Source: Verrucomicrobiota bacterium (GTDB taxonomy: Bacteria; Verrucomicrobiota; Verrucomicrobiia; Chthoniobacterales; UBA6821). From it: 64,000 nucleotides of DNA. The notes under the pieces were generated by a model. It was not told the DNA's origin, made no database searches, and worked only from the letters and a program-made list of their open reading frames with translations. Position 1 is the first letter of the stretch. Each line of letters begins with the position of its first letter. This document shows positions 30,277 through 40,259 of the stretch, one piece after another. The stretch is from NCBI GenBank assembly GCA_021413925.1, contig JAIOPL010000015.1, positions 124,256 to 188,255 on the forward strand, given 5' to 3'. The translations under genes were made by a program, and so were the position numbers.

Positions 30277-31466
30277 ACCTTCATTCCTCAACCCTCAAGG
30301 TTGTTTTGTTACTCGTACTCGCGGGGATGGCTGTTTCCACAGTTCATCCACTCAATGCGGGCGATGTCTCCGCCGCAAGCGCCCCCCTTCTCAAGGCTCC
30401 TTCTGATTATTATTCCTACTGGAAGCAAAAATACCTGAACCCCTCCGTGCGGTTCCCTGGAGACTGGAAGGTCAATTATGACGGGAAGGGGACGACTGTT
30501 TCGGAGGCGATCGGCTATGGGATGCTGATCACCGCACTCATGGCCGACACCGATTTCGAGTCAAAAAAATACTTCGATGGTCTGAATAGATTCAGGAAGC
30601 GCTTCCCCTCGTCGATCAATCCCGCCTTCATGTGCTGGAAAATCCCTCCTCATGAAAGGCCTGGGAAAAACGATTGCGCCACCGACGGTGAACTCGATAT
30701 CGCCTATGCCCTCCTGTTGGCCCATGCGCGGTGGGGGGATGAGGCCTATCTGGCGGAAGCCAAGAGTCTGATCGGGTCCATCGGAGCCTCATTGGTACGC
30801 CCCGATTTTTCACTGCGCCTGGGCGATTGGAACGATGCGCCCGGTCAGACGCGCCCTTCTGACTTCATGCCGACTCATTTCCGAGCCTTCGGTAAAGTAA
30901 CGGGTGATCCTCTCTGGAAGAAGGTTGAGGATCGTTCCTATGAAATTCTCACGGAGTTGCAACTTGAGAAAGCACAAGCTGGGACCAAGACGACGGGGCT
31001 TATTCCTGATTTTGCAGTTCAAAAAAACGGATGTTGGGTTCCTGCTCGGCCCGGCTTCCTGGAGGGGGGGCATGATGGCGACTTCTACTACAATGCCTGC
31101 AGAGTGCCTTGGCGAATCGGTTGGGCGGCTCTTGCCTCCCGTGACAAAGGAGATGATCGTGCCAAGGAGGTTCTGGGACGCTTCATGCAGTGGGCCCTCA
31201 TGAACGTGAAAGATCCCGAGCAGTTCAGGGCAGGCTACCGGCTGGACGGGAAGCCGGTGCATAAGAGCGACTTTAACACAGCTTGCTTCATTTCTCCGAC
31301 AGGGGTGGCCGCGATGGCCTTGGGCATGGAGTCTTGGAAAGCAAAGGTTGAGCGCTATGCACTGGGTAGCAGGGAGGAGTATTATGAAGACTCAATCAAT
31401 CTGCTCTGCCTGATCCTGATGTCAGGTCAATCGCACGGGTTCATCCGTCAGAATTCCCCTCAATAA
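30273..31466 (+). CDS. Glycoside hydrolase family 8 (endoglucanase-like), secreted
   Basis: A 397-residue GH8 protein with an N-terminal signal peptide (hydrophobic residues ~9-24, VVLLLVLAGMAVSTVHPLNAG). The acid catalyst is probably E78 in TTVSEAIGYGML. The GH8 signature is ATDGELDIAYALLLA, with D138 and D142. GH8 enzymes cleave cellulose, chitosan or other beta-1,4 glucans; BcsZ-type members work in cellulose export, but no bcs genes are here. It starts with GTG overlapping the recO stop, so it is translationally coupled to a DNA-repair gene, an odd partner. Confidence 0.9.
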   Translation: MNLHSSTLKVVLLLVLAGMAVSTVHPLNAGDVSAASAPLLKAPSDYYSYWKQKYLNPSVRFPGDWKVNYDGKGTTVSEAIGYGMLITALMADTDFESKKYFDGLNRFRKRFPSSINPAFMCWKIPPHERPGKNDCATDGELDIAYALLLAHARWGDEAYLAEAKSLIGSIGASLVRPDFSLRLGDWNDAPGQTRPSDFMPTHFRAFGKVTGDPLWKKVEDRSYEILTELQLEKAQAGTKTTGLIPDFAVQKNGCWVPARPGFLEGGHDGDFYYNACRVPWRIGWAALASRDKGDDRAKEVLGRFMQWALMNVKDPEQFRAGYRLDGKPVHKSDFNTACFISPTGVAAMALGMESWKAKVERYALGSREEYYEDSINLLCLILMSGQSHGFIRQNSPQ

Positions 31467-31550
31467 TCTTCAAGACACATTCTTTATTTAGAATAGTTCT
31501 TGATTGATCTTGAATGAGTCTGGCCGGGTGCTAGATTGAGAAACCATCTC

Positions 31551-32042
31551 ATGAAGAAGCCGGCAGCCATTCCATCCAACGAAAGCGCTATGGGACACTA
31601 TGCGTCCGCCATGGTGCAGGGAGGTATGCGTCTTACGCCTCAGCGGCGGCAGGTCTATGAGGTGCTCATGGACAAGAGGGATCATCCGACGGCCACGGAG
31701 GTCTTCATCCGGGCTCAGAAGCAGATGCCCTCCATCTCGCTCGCCACTGTGTATAACTGCCTTGAAACGATGGTTGGAAGCGGTTTGGTGAAGGCCGTCC
31801 ATGTCGACCGTGAGCCAACCCGATTTTGTGCGAACCTCCAGGAGCACGGTCACTTCCACTGCACGGAATGCGGTCATGTCTCCGACATCGGATTTTCCCA
31901 CACCCGCGAGAAGGGATGGAAACTCCCCTCCGGATTCCTCGTCACTCAGCACGATGTCACCCTCCGGGGACTCTGCGCCGACTGCGGAACATCTTCTAAA
32001 AACACGAATCATTCCAAATCAAAAATCCCATTCTCACACTAA
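31551..32042 (+). CDS. Fur-family transcriptional regulator
   Basis: A 163-residue Fur/PerR-like repressor. The winged helix is RLTPQRRQVYEVLMD followed by the recognition region SLATVYNCLETM. The metal-binding domain has HGHFHCTECG and a second CADCG pair, the structural zinc site. It lies 34 bp upstream of sufC on the same strand, so it probably regulates, or is co-expressed with, Fe-S cluster assembly. I use the ATG at 31551; an in-frame TTG at 31536 is the alternative. I could not find a convincing Fur box upstream. Confidence 0.88.
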   Translation: MKKPAAIPSNESAMGHYASAMVQGGMRLTPQRRQVYEVLMDKRDHPTATEVFIRAQKQMPSISLATVYNCLETMVGSGLVKAVHVDREPTRFCANLQEHGHFHCTECGHVSDIGFSHTREKGWKLPSGFLVTQHDVTLRGLCADCGTSSKNTNHSKSKIPFSH

Positions 32043-32076
32043 TTCCAACGACAAACCATTAACCCAGTAACCGCCC

Positions 32077-32862
32077 ATGTCCGCCCATTCCTCTTCGTCA
32101 CTTTCCATCCGAGACTTGCACGCCTCCATCGGCGATAAGCCGATCCTCAAGGGCCTCACGCTCGACATCCCCAAGGGAGAAGTCCACGCCATCATGGGCA
32201 AGAACGGAGCCGGCAAGAGCACGCTCGCCAAAATCATGGCCGGCCATCCCGACTACACGGTAACCTCGGGTGATGTCCTGATGGATGGTGAGAGCATCCT
32301 GGGTTTGGAACCCGATGTCCGCGCCCGTCTTGGTCTCTTCCTTGCCTTTCAGTATCCGATGGAGATCCCCGGGGTCACTATCGCCAACTTCATCCGCGCA
32401 GCCCTTCAGGCCCGCCTTCCCGAGGGGGAGGAGTTGGAGGCAACCGACTACTACGCCAAACTCTATGCCAAGATGGATGCCCTGAGCGTGCCTCGGAACT
32501 TCACTTCCCGCTCGGTGAACGAGGGCTTCTCTGGTGGTGAGAAGAAGCGCTGCGAGATTCTCCAGATGGCGATGCTCGAGCCCTCCTATGCCGTGCTTGA
32601 CGAGACAGACAGCGGTCTCGACATCGACGCGCTCAAGATCGTTTCAGCGGGAGTGAACGCCCTTCGCGGTCCGAATATCGGCATGCTTGTCATCACCCAT
32701 TACCAGCGTCTGCTCGACTACATCGTGCCCGATAAGGTGCATGTCATGTCCGAGGGGCGCATCATCCACAGCGGCGACAAGGATCTTGCCCTCAAGCTTG
32801 AGGCTCAGGGCTATGACTGGGTCGAGAAGGAATTTGGGGGATCCGGCACCAAGGCCGCCTAA
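32077..32862 (+). CDS. sufC: Fe-S cluster assembly ATPase SufC
   Basis: A 261-residue ABC-type ATPase of the SufBCD scaffold. Walker A is GKNGAGKST at 41-49 (K47). The ABC signature is the SufC-specific [14 protein letters not shown], followed by Walker B in [11 protein letters not shown]. Unlike transport ATPases it has no membrane partner; it powers cluster assembly on SufB-SufD. It is followed by sufB after a 104-bp spacer containing word-repeats, and then sufD. Confidence 0.96.
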   Translation: MSAHSSSSLSIRDLHASIGDKPILKGLTLDIPKGEVHAIMGKNGAGKSTLAKIMAGHPDYTVTSGDVLMDGESILGLEPDVRARLGLFLAFQYPMEIPGVTIANFIRAALQARLPEGEELEATDYYAKLYAKMDALSVPRNFTSRSVNEGFSGGEKKRCEILQMAMLEPSYAVLDETDSGLDIDALKIVSAGVNALRGPNIGMLVITHYQRLLDYIVPDKVHVMSEGRIIHSGDKDLALKLEAQGYDWVEKEFGGSGTKAA

Positions 32863-32966
32863 AAGGGCATTAGCAGTTTAGACTATTAGACTATTAGCCA
32901 GAACCTATCAGAACCAAGACTCAGAACCTAAAAGTCTAACAGACTTCAGCCTAACCTACCTTTTCT
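32863..32966. repeat. Low-complexity word-repeat spacer between sufC and sufB
   Basis: The spacer contains direct repeats of TAGACTATTAG (two overlapping copies near 32878-32897), AGAACCTA and AGTCTAACAGACTT-like words. It is one of several spacers in the window built of short imperfect tandem words. No hairpin with a U-run is seen, so read-through from sufC to sufB is expected. Confidence 0.5.
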
Positions 32967-34379
32967 ATGAGCACCGAGACCAAACCAGACATCGATATTG
33001 ACCGTTCCGTCGGCGATTTCCGCTACGAGATGGACTACGCCTTCGATGCGGGCGTCGGACTGACCGAGGCGACGATCGACTACATCAGCGACGTGAAGGG
33101 TGACCCTGATTGGGTTCGCGCTTTCCGCAAGGAAGGTTACCGAAAGTTCCTGGAGAAGCCGATGCCGACTCACTGGGCTACCAAGGACCTGGAGAGCATT
33201 GTCTTCGAGAACATCCGCTATTACCTCTCGCAGGGACAGGTTCCCAAGCGGACCTGGGACGAGGTGCCCGATGACATTAAGAGGACCTTCGAGCGGCTTG
33301 GTATTCCCGAGCAGGAGCGCAAGTTCCTCTCCGGTGTAGAGGCCCAGTTCGACAGCGAGGCGGCCTATTCGAATATCAAGGCCGCGGTCGGCGAGCAGGG
33401 AGTCATCTTTGTCGGATCCAGCGAGGGTCTTAAGGAGCATCCCGAGATCTTCAAGAAGTGGTTCGGCAAGGTAATCCCGAGCGGTGACAACAAGTTCTCC
33501 GCGCTGAACTCCGCAGTCTTCAGCGGCGGCAGCTTCATCTATGTGCCGCCAGGAGTTAAGGTAAAGCACCCGCTCCAGGCTTACTTCCGAATCAACGCCC
33601 AGAACTTCGGACAGTTCGAGCGAACCTTGATCATCGTCGACGAGGGGGCTGAGCTCACTTACATGGAGGGTTGCACCGCGCCGAAGTTCGAGACGGCCAC
33701 GCTGCACAGCGCCGTCGTAGAGCTTGTCGCTATGAAGGGGGCCAAGATCCAGTACATCACCGTCCAGAATTGGAGTTCGAACGTCTTTAACCTCGTGACC
33801 AAGCGCGGCATCGCCCATGAAGATGCCGAGGTTAAGTGGATCGATTGCAATATTGGATCCCGGCTCACCATGAAATATCCGGGAGTCGTGATGAAGGGGA
33901 AGGGTGCGCGTGGCGAAGTCGTCTCGATTGCCCTGGCTGGTGATGGCCAGCACCAGGACACCGGTGCCAAGATGATCCATGCGGCCGACAACACGACCAG
34001 CAACATTATCTCCAAGTCGATCAGTCTCGGAACAGGCCGCTCCACCTACCGTGGCATGGTCCATGTGCCGAAGCACCTGAAGGGTTGCAAGAACAACACC
34101 GAGTGCGACGCCCTGCTTATCAATAGCCACAGCCGCACCGACACCTACCCAGCTATCAGCGTGCGCGGTCAGGGAAATGCCGTTCAGCACGAGGCGAGCG
34201 TCAGCCAGATCAGCGCGGAGCAGATCTTCTACATGCAGCAGCGCGGTCTGAGCGAGGCCGCTGCCATGAGCCTCGCGGTCAATGGCTTCGTCAATGACCT
34301 GGTTCAGCAGTTCCCGATGGAATACTCGGTCGAGCTGAAGCGCCTTATCGATCTCGAGATGGAAGGATCCGTCGGATGA
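32967..34379 (+). CDS. sufB: Fe-S cluster assembly protein SufB
   Basis: A 470-residue scaffold protein of the SUF system. It shows the right-handed beta-helix core with the family blocks [62 protein letters not shown] and [24 protein letters not shown]. SufB forms the SufB-SufC2-SufD complex on which clusters are built. It overlaps sufD by 4 bp (ATGA). The cysteine desulfurase (sufS) and sufE/U are not in this window. Confidence 0.97.
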   Translation: MSTETKPDIDIDRSVGDFRYEMDYAFDAGVGLTEATIDYISDVKGDPDWVRAFRKEGYRKFLEKPMPTHWATKDLESIVFENIRYYLSQGQVPKRTWDEVPDDIKRTFERLGIPEQERKFLSGVEAQFDSEAAYSNIKAAVGEQGVIFVGSSEGLKEHPEIFKKWFGKVIPSGDNKFSALNSAVFSGGSFIYVPPGVKVKHPLQAYFRINAQNFGQFERTLIIVDEGAELTYMEGCTAPKFETATLHSAVVELVAMKGAKIQYITVQNWSSNVFNLVTKRGIAHEDAEVKWIDCNIGSRLTMKYPGVVMKGKGARGEVVSIALAGDGQHQDTGAKMIHAADNTTSNIISKSISLGTGRSTYRGMVHVPKHLKGCKNNTECDALLINSHSRTDTYPAISVRGQGNAVQHEASVSQISAEQIFYMQQRGLSEAAAMSLAVNGFVNDLVQQFPMEYSVELKRLIDLEMEGSVG

Positions 34380-35659
34380 GCATCACCACGACCTCTCCCG
34401 CCGAGACCGGCAACTCTACTAATTGGCCCGAATGGTTCAGCAAGGACCAGAATGAGGCCTGGGAGCTTTTCCAGTCACTACCGCAGCCAAAGCGCAACGA
34501 TGAACCGTGGCGCTTTGCGAATCTCAAGGCGCTCGACCTTTCCGATTTTCATCTCGCTGTGCCCGTCCAGGATGCTGCGTCACTTATCACCCGTTCCTCG
34601 GCGCACACCAACCTCGCCGCGAAGCTCATCTTCGCGAATGAAGTTCTCATCCACAACGATCAGTCTGAATTGCCTGCCGGGGTGCTTCTCTTGCCGCTTG
34701 AGCAGGCCGCTAGGGATCACGAAGAACTCTTCCGCAAGAGCTTCATGACTTCCGATGTGCGCCTCGGTTCGAAGAAATTCGCCGCCCTTCATCGAGCCCA
34801 TCTACGCTCTGGGGCTTTCGTCTATGTTCCCAAAGGAGTCGTTATCGAGCAACCCATCGAGATCTGGCATTGGGTCGAGGGGGAGAATGCCACCATCTTT
34901 CCCCACACTCTTATCGTCTTGGGTGAGGGTGCCTCCGCCACCGTGATCGATCACTTCGTCTCATCGCGGGATGAGCGTTCGCTGGCTATTGCCGTGAATG
35001 ATCTCACGCTGGGAACGAATGCGAAGCTGCATTACGTCGGTGTCCAGGAGTGGAGTGACAAGGCAACCGCCTTCCACATCAACACCACCGAAGTGGAGAA
35101 GGAGGGTGTTTCGACAGCCCTTCAGATGAACCTCGGAGGAGCCTATATCCGTGGAGAGAGCGACAGTCATCTGCTGGGTGAAGGATCGCGTAGCGTCATG
35201 CTCTCGATCAATCCCGCAAGCGGGACCCGCGAGATCGATCAGCGAACCTTTCAGGATCATTTCGCCCCGCGTGCGACCAGCGACCTCCTCTACCATAATG
35301 CCCTGGCGGATTCGTCGCGTACGATCTTCGCCGGCCTGATCAAGGTCGAGGAGCATGCCCACGAGACGGATGCTTACCAGAAAGTCCGCAATCTGATGCT
35401 TAGTGATGAGGCCGAAGCCAACTCCATGCCTGGTCTCGAAATTCTAGCTGATAATGTTCGCTGCACGCACGGCGCGACGTCCGGCGAACTCAACGAAGAC
35501 GAACTCTTCTACATGATGGCCCGCGGTATAGGTCCTAAGCAAGCGGCACAGCTAATCGTGAGGGGCTTCTTCGGAACTGTCCTTGAGCGTCTTGAGAATG
35601 AGGAACTTCAAGCCCATCTGGGCGAGATCCTGGATAAAAAATTATCAACCTCTGAATAA
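34376..35659 (+). CDS. sufD: Fe-S cluster assembly protein SufD
   Basis: A 427-residue paralogue of SufB. The N-terminal part contains [14 protein letters not shown], a SufD hallmark. The beta-helix domain shows [34 protein letters not shown] and the C-terminal [23 protein letters not shown]. It is translationally coupled to sufB by a 4-bp overlap and ends the cluster. Confidence 0.95.
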   Translation: MSITTTSPAETGNSTNWPEWFSKDQNEAWELFQSLPQPKRNDEPWRFANLKALDLSDFHLAVPVQDAASLITRSSAHTNLAAKLIFANEVLIHNDQSELPAGVLLLPLEQAARDHEELFRKSFMTSDVRLGSKKFAALHRAHLRSGAFVYVPKGVVIEQPIEIWHWVEGENATIFPHTLIVLGEGASATVIDHFVSSRDERSLAIAVNDLTLGTNAKLHYVGVQEWSDKATAFHINTTEVEKEGVSTALQMNLGGAYIRGESDSHLLGEGSRSVMLSINPASGTREIDQRTFQDHFAPRATSDLLYHNALADSSRTIFAGLIKVEEHAHETDAYQKVRNLMLSDEAEANSMPGLEILADNVRCTHGATSGELNEDELFYMMARGIGPKQAAQLIVRGFFGTVLERLENEELQAHLGEILDKKLSTSE

Positions 35660-35774
35660 ATCTCCCGCAACCGTAACGGCTGCGAATCAATGGCCGGGCT
35701 AGCCAAGGGGATGAACGGGATAGCCCTCTTTTATTCCACTCCGCGCCTCTGCGCCTCCGCGCGATACATTCAGT

Positions 35775-36938
35775 TCAAAGTACGCCAATCCCCGGGCGCG
35801 CATATTTGAAGCAGCCGAGGGGAGGCTCTGCAGGGAAGTCTTTCCCAAGGGCAATTGCCTTGAACTGAATACCCATCGAGCCGGGGTTGAGAAGGGTCTG
35901 AAGGGCGCCGAGATCCCGTCTAGCCGCGTCACTCTGGTCAGTGAAGTCTCCGAGTGAACGCAGCCAGGGTTCGGCTGCTCCCACGAGAAAGTGGTGCTGG
36001 TCGCTGTAGCCGAGAATCTCGAAGCCGACCTCACGTGACGATCGGGCAAGTGCAGTAAAATCGACCTGGGCTGTGATATCGCGAAGTCCCGGTTCGCCCA
36101 GAGGATCGTTGAACCGCTCGTGTTTTTTGAATGCAAGCAGGGTTCCATCGGCGCGATGGGGTGCGTAGCGATCCTCTCCCGACTGACCGTAGTCGATGGT
36201 CAGCACGAGCCCGCGCTCTAGCCGCTTATGGAGAGTCGTGAGCCAAGGGTTCATGGCCCGGTTGATCTCTGCACGGAAGCCCTTGGTAAGATGATTCGGG
36301 AGTTTGGTTGCCTCTGCATGGAGTTCAGGGTCCTGGATCGGCCGAGTGGTCCATACCAGAGCCCCATCATGGTATGCCACGCACTCCTCCTCCCATGCGG
36401 TTCCGTTCCAGCGCACGGAATCTACTGGGAAGGCATCCAGCAATTCGTTGGAGAGGTGGATGCCGGTGAACGTTGGCAACTCTTCCAGGGAGGGCACCCA
36501 AGTGACGTTTGTGAATCCCGCCAGCTTTTGTTTCTGGCGATCCCTATTCACGGGGAAAGGCTCCACGATGATGAGTCGAACTGCTTGGTTGTATGAGTCC
36601 CCAGCTTTAGCGAGCGCTCCGAGAATATCGGTCGCCATGCTTCCGTCATTTGCGCCCTGCTCGACGATTGTGAATTCAGAGGGTTTTCCCAAGCGCTCCC
36701 AGACGTCGCGACAGACCGAGGTAAGAAGACGGCCGTAGATGCTGCCGACGCTGACGCTTGTGAAGAAGTCCCCTTCTTTTCCGACCCTAGCCCGACCTGA
36801 GCCATAGTAGCCGTACTCCGGATGATAGAGTGCCAGCTCCATGAACCGCCGGAACGGGATGACGCCATCGACATCGGATATCTCCTGGTGGATGACTTGA
36901 AGGAGCGGCGTTTGGGAAACCTGAAGTTCTGAGATCAT
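35775..36938 (-). CDS. SAM-dependent methyltransferase, MidA/DUF185 family
   Basis: A 387-residue protein of the MidA (NDUFAF7) family. Recognised by the N-terminal PFRRFMELALYHPEYGYY block, GKEGDFFTSVSVG, the SAM-binding IVEQGANDGSMATDIL and IHLSNELLDAFPV. In eukaryotes the homologue methylates an arginine of a complex I subunit; the bacterial substrate is not established. It is the last gene of a minus-strand run after an A-type Fe-S carrier and an unknown protein, which fits a link to respiratory Fe-S enzymes, but this is inference. Confidence 0.88.
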   Translation of the reverse strand: MISELQVSQTPLLQVIHQEISDVDGVIPFRRFMELALYHPEYGYYGSGRARVGKEGDFFTSVSVGSIYGRLLTSVCRDVWERLGKPSEFTIVEQGANDGSMATDILGALAKAGDSYNQAVRLIIVEPFPVNRDRQKQKLAGFTNVTWVPSLEELPTFTGIHLSNELLDAFPVDSVRWNGTAWEEECVAYHDGALVWTTRPIQDPELHAEATKLPNHLTKGFRAEINRAMNPWLTTLHKRLERGLVLTIDYGQSGEDRYAPHRADGTLLAFKKHERFNDPLGEPGLRDITAQVDFTALARSSREVGFEILGYSDQHHFLVGAAEPWLRSLGDFTDQSDAARRDLGALQTLLNPGSMGIQFKAIALGKDFPAEPPLGCFKYARPGIGVL

Positions 36939-36964
36939 GAAGAGCAGAGGTTCCTTAGGTTAGT

Positions 36965-37000
36965 TTTTTCAGGTCTCAGCCTTCAGCTTTCATCCTTCGC
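36965..37000. repeat. Word-repeat between the unknown membrane protein and midA-like gene
   Basis: The plus strand reads TTCAGGTCTCAGCCTTCAG then CTTTCATCC. The words TTCAGGTCTC and TTTCATCC are shared with copies at 10949-10969 and 46883-46903. On the coding strand it is a purine-rich leader just upstream of the MidA-like gene. Confidence 0.55.
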
Positions 37001-37016
37001 GGCCTTGGCCGCTCGG

Positions 37017-38594
37017 TCACTGCCCACGAGTGATCTCGCGGGCGTAGATGTTGATCTGGCCGTCATCCCCGCGTTTGACAGAGGTGATCTGGAAAGGTCG
37101 GAGGCCTTCTCTGGAAATCACATTCCCCTCAGCCGGAGGAGTCGCACCTGCAGGGAACTCCACGATCACACGCACCTTCGCATTAGGCCCAAGTGGAACT
37201 CCGGCGATGGCCCCCTGCGGACGAAGCACTGCGCGTCCATTGCCCGAGGCCGTGACGGCAAAGTGCCCCTTGAGGTAATGACGCTCGCCACCGATACCCC
37301 GAGAGGCGATATCTTGCGCATCCGAGGATTCCACGAGGCGGCCACGCGGCATTTTCCCGGGCTCAAATACAGGCCATATTTCTGAAGGAGTGGTGGCAAC
37401 GGGTTGGTTGGTCGCTGTCATCGCAGCAGCGTTTGTCGGAAGCGGCCCCGACGGGATGGCGCTTGGTTTCGGCGATGCTTTGGGTGTTGGAGTGGCGATT
37501 GGCGTGCTGATCGGGGTTGGGATCGGAGTTGGTGTGGGTAGCGGTGTTCCCACAGGTATGGCCCTAGGTACTGCTGTGGAGGAGTCAGCTCCAATCGGCG
37601 TGCTCACGGGGATAGCCGGTAATATGGTCGGTTCATTCACAGGAATAGCCCGTGCGATCGGGGTGGTGACTTCTTCAACAGTTCGGGACTGCTTGACTGG
37701 AATGGCCTTCGCAATCCTGGGTTCGGGAGTGGGTGTCGCCATTTCCTCGGCGATTCTGCTCAGGTGACCTGATGGTTTCTCGCCATTCTTGCCAGCCATC
37801 TCTTTGTCTCCGGTGATCTTTCCGCCCGAGAGTTTGGCGATGTTGGCCGAGGAGATAATCGGCAATCCCGCTTCCAGATTCAGTCCCTCAGGAGGTTCCA
37901 ATGAGAAGCTGGCCTCACCCTTGGCTGCACCGTAGGTGCCGTAGAGCAGGGGCATCGTCGTCAGTAGAATTTTATTTTCCGAAAGCCGCTCGATATGAAC
38001 TACAGCCGAGAGATCGAGAGGCTTCTCGAGTTTGATCTGCTGGCCCGTCACCAGGGATCGTTTGAGTCCGGGGAGATCCTTCTCCTGGGCTGTGAATGGC
38101 TGTTCCAGAAGCACCTCGGGCTGTTCCACCGCCTGGAGCAGGGCTACCAATCCCGGTTTGCAGAACGTCTCGTCCGTCAGGGGCAAGGTCCCGAGCACCC
38201 GATAGGTGCCGACGGCATAGGGAACAAGTTCGCGGACCTGGTGGTAGTTGCGAATGAAGTGGCGCAGAAGGTTTGAATTGGCCCTGCGGATTTCGGAGGT
38301 GGTCATCGATCCGAATCTCTCGAGTAGCTGACCCGGCTTTAGGAATTCACCACGTGGCGCCAGTGTGATCTCAAATCTGATGGGAGGCTCGATCTTGTGC
38401 ATCCGAATGAGCAACCGGTAGTTGGCCGCTTTTTCGGGATTGGCAAAGATGTAGTAGCTTCCCATCCAGCAGAGAAAGACGAAGCCGAGCAGGAGAAAGA
38501 TGAAGACGGTCCACCCGAAGAGACCATCTTTTGATCCGCCCCCCCTTCGGTGTCCCGACCCTCCTTGATATCCGTAATAGCGCTTGCCTGACAT
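37017..38594 (-). CDS. Membrane-anchored protein of unknown function with Pro/Thr-rich repeats
   Basis: A 525-residue protein I cannot assign. The N-terminus is Gly/Arg/Tyr-rich and cytoplasmic in appearance. One transmembrane segment follows at about residues 28-50 (GWTVFIFLLLGFVFLCWMGSYY). The next ~200 residues form a globular domain. Residues ~280-395 are low-complexity, with at least four copies of an AIPV motif (KAIPV, RAIPV, PAIPV, RAIPV) and runs of PTP. A conserved-looking C-terminal domain (HYLKGHFAVTASGNG...VRVIVEFPAG) ends the protein. Topology suggests an envelope protein with a flexible linker between two exported domains. It lies 66 bp after the A-type carrier gene and 78 bp before the MidA gene. 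Confidence 0.75.
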   Translation of the reverse strand: MSGKRYYGYQGGSGHRRGGGSKDGLFGWTVFIFLLLGFVFLCWMGSYYIFANPEKAANYRLLIRMHKIEPPIRFEITLAPRGEFLKPGQLLERFGSMTTSEIRRANSNLLRHFIRNYHQVRELVPYAVGTYRVLGTLPLTDETFCKPGLVALLQAVEQPEVLLEQPFTAQEKDLPGLKRSLVTGQQIKLEKPLDLSAVVHIERLSENKILLTTMPLLYGTYGAAKGEASFSLEPPEGLNLEAGLPIISSANIAKLSGGKITGDKEMAGKNGEKPSGHLSRIAEEMATPTPEPRIAKAIPVKQSRTVEEVTTPIARAIPVNEPTILPAIPVSTPIGADSSTAVPRAIPVGTPLPTPTPIPTPISTPIATPTPKASPKPSAIPSGPLPTNAAAMTATNQPVATTPSEIWPVFEPGKMPRGRLVESSDAQDIASRGIGGERHYLKGHFAVTASGNGRAVLRPQGAIAGVPLGPNAKVRVIVEFPAGATPPAEGNVISREGLRPFQITSVKRGDDGQINIYAREITRGQ

Positions 38595-38660
38595 GAATCA
38601 CTTAAGAAGAGCGAGGCTCTCGATGGGTGGCAACCGAAAACAGGGAAATCCCTCCTGACC

Positions 38661-38996
38661 TTACAGAGGTTTTTCTTGAGGTGCCGGCTCGAACGAGGTG
38701 CCGCAGCCGCAGCTCCGTGAAGCATGGGGGTTGATCACCCGGAAACCCGCGCCCGTGAGTTCGTCGACATAGTCGATAGTGCAGCCATCGAGTTGTTCGC
38801 TGCTCTCCGGATCGATGGCCACCACGGCGCCGTTCTGTTCGGTCACTTCGTCACCCGGCAGGGGGCCACCCAGACTCATGGCGTATTGTAGGCCGGCACA
38901 CCCCCCTTTCTCCACAGCGAGCCGAAGCCCTGAGTTGCCATTTTCAGAGGCAAGCTCCCTGAGCTGTTTCGCCGCCGACTCCGTGATATGAATCAT
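38661..38996 (-). CDS. A-type iron-sulfur carrier (HesB/IscA/ErpA family)
   Basis: A 111-residue A-type carrier that passes Fe-S clusters to target enzymes. The three ligand cysteines are in GGCAGLQY and the C-terminal SCGCGTSF pair. The N-terminal ITESAAKQLRELA helix is typical. Which subfamily (IscA, SufA or ErpA) cannot be settled from sequence alone. It is divergent from purS, and about 3 kb from the suf genes. Confidence 0.92.
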   Translation of the reverse strand: MIHITESAAKQLRELASENGNSGLRLAVEKGGCAGLQYAMSLGGPLPGDEVTEQNGAVVAIDPESSEQLDGCTIDYVDELTGAGFRVINPHASRSCGCGTSFEPAPQEKPL

Positions 38997-39043
38997 GAAC
39001 TTACCTTTCAGGATGCATCACCTGAAGTCAACCGGAGTCCTTT

Positions 39044-39077
39044 GGGTTTTTGAGAGCAACCAAGGGTTTTTGAGAGC
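39044..39077. repeat. Direct repeat in the divergent A-type carrier/purS spacer
   Basis: GGGTTTTTGAGAGC occurs twice, at 39044-39057 and 39064-39077, with a 20-bp period. It lies between two divergent start codons (38996 and 39163). A two-turn spacing would suit a dimeric or tandem regulator, but it could equally be another spacer word-repeat. Confidence 0.45.
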
Positions 39078-39162
39078 CGTTTCGACCAGGACGTTCTAAA
39101 AATAGAGCTTTTTTCCATTTTGGCTTGTCCGCTTAGCCGGTTGGCCCGATTTTCCTTAGCTC

Positions 39163-39393
39163 ATGAAAGCCGTCGTTACCGTCATGCCGAAACCCGCCAT
39201 CCTCGATCCAGCCGGAGTCGCTACCGGTCAAGCCATGGAGCACCTTGGCCTCAAGGGAGTCCGCTCCGTCCGTATCGGGAAATCGATCGAGATCGAAGTC
39301 GATGGCGCCGACGAGAAACAACTTCACGAGATCTGCCACGACCTCCTCTCCAATCCCGTGGTCGAGGATTACAAGCTCGAGATTCTCTCCTAA
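39163..39393 (+). CDS. purS: Phosphoribosylformylglycinamidine synthase subunit PurS
   Basis: A 76-residue PurS. It has the family shape: [29 protein letters not shown], then [14 protein letters not shown], and ends after VEDYKLEIL. PurS bridges PurL and PurQ in the fourth step of purine synthesis. It is followed by purQ after 2 bp and by purL. Confidence 0.93.
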   Translation: MKAVVTVMPKPAILDPAGVATGQAMEHLGLKGVRSVRIGKSIEIEVDGADEKQLHEICHDLLSNPVVEDYKLEILS

Positions 39394-39395
39394 CG

Positions 39396-40112
39396 ATGGC
39401 GCCGATCATGAAGGTTGCCGTCATTCAGTTTCCCGGTTCGAACTGCGACACCGACTGCCAGGCTGCGCTTGCTTCTTTCCCCGGCGTTCAGGCAGAGATC
39501 GTCTGGCACAAGGAAACTTCCCTTGCCGGATATGATGCCGTGGTTCTCCCCGGCGGCTTCTCCTATGGCGATTACCTCCGCTGCGGATCGATCGCCCGGT
39601 TCTCCCCAATCATGGGGGCCGTCCGTGTCGCGGCCGATTCCGGCGTTCTGGTGCTCGGCATCTGCAATGGCTTCCAGATTCTTTGCGAAGCAGGGCTTCT
39701 GCCCGGGACGTTGATGCGTAACAACGGCCTGCTCTTCCGCTGCGAGCGCCTTCAACTGCGTGTCGAGAATACGGACTCTCCCTTCACCTCCATGCTTCAT
39801 CAGGGACAGGTGCTCGACATCCCGATCGCTCATGGCGAGGGAAACTACTTTGCCGATCCTGAGACCCTGGCTCAGATCGAGGCCAATAACCAGATCCTAG
39901 TCCGCTACTGCGATGCCTCGGGGAATGTGACCCCCGAAGCCAATCCCAACGGCTCACTTGGCAACATCGCCGGCATCTGCAGCCATGGCCGGAATGTCTT
40001 CGGCCTCATGCCCCACCCGGAGCGCGTCTGCGATCCGATACTGGGTGGCATTGATGGGCGCGGTATCTTCCAGTCGATGATCGAGGCGGTTCAAAAGACG
40101 AAGGCAAAATGA
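39396..40112 (+). CDS. purQ: Phosphoribosylformylglycinamidine synthase subunit PurQ
   Basis: The glutamine amidotransferase subunit (238 residues from this start). The class I catalytic triad is visible: C90 in [11 protein letters not shown], and H207/E209 in LMPHPE. Two ATGs are possible: 39396 ([18 protein letters not shown]) and 39408 ([14 protein letters not shown]). The second gives the canonical N-terminus; I list the longer because it starts 2 bp after the purS stop. It supplies ammonia to PurL. Confidence 0.95.
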   Translation: MAPIMKVAVIQFPGSNCDTDCQAALASFPGVQAEIVWHKETSLAGYDAVVLPGGFSYGDYLRCGSIARFSPIMGAVRVAADSGVLVLGICNGFQILCEAGLLPGTLMRNNGLLFRCERLQLRVENTDSPFTSMLHQGQVLDIPIAHGEGNYFADPETLAQIEANNQILVRYCDASGNVTPEANPNGSLGNIAGICSHGRNVFGLMPHPERVCDPILGGIDGRGIFQSMIEAVQKTKAK

Positions 40113-40259
40113 AGAATGAAGAATGAAGAATGAAAAAGAGAGTGATGTCTCCACTTCACCCCTCTTCGCATTCTGCCCTTTTAACCTTCTAACTTTTTAA
40201 CCTGTCACTTTCCCACTTCCCCCCTTCTGCAGTTCCTCTTTCCTAACAGCCTTTCACCA
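40113..40259. repeat. Word-repeat spacer between purQ and purL
   Basis: The first part has four tandem copies of GAATGAA-type words (near 40111-40135). The second part is pyrimidine-rich with TTTTAACCTTCTAACTTTTT and CACTTTCCCACTTCCCCC. The spacer ends at the purL start codon. No terminator hairpin is obvious. Confidence 0.5.

Noticed and set aside
31481..31510. Possible Fur/PerR box upstream of the Fur-like gene
   Set aside because: The AT-rich sequence has only a 4-bp inverted repeat (AGAA/TTCT), too weak to call an operator.
39120..39395. 92-codon upstream extension of purQ
   Set aside because: It overlaps purS in another frame and has no PurQ similarity; PurQ starts at 39396 or 39408.
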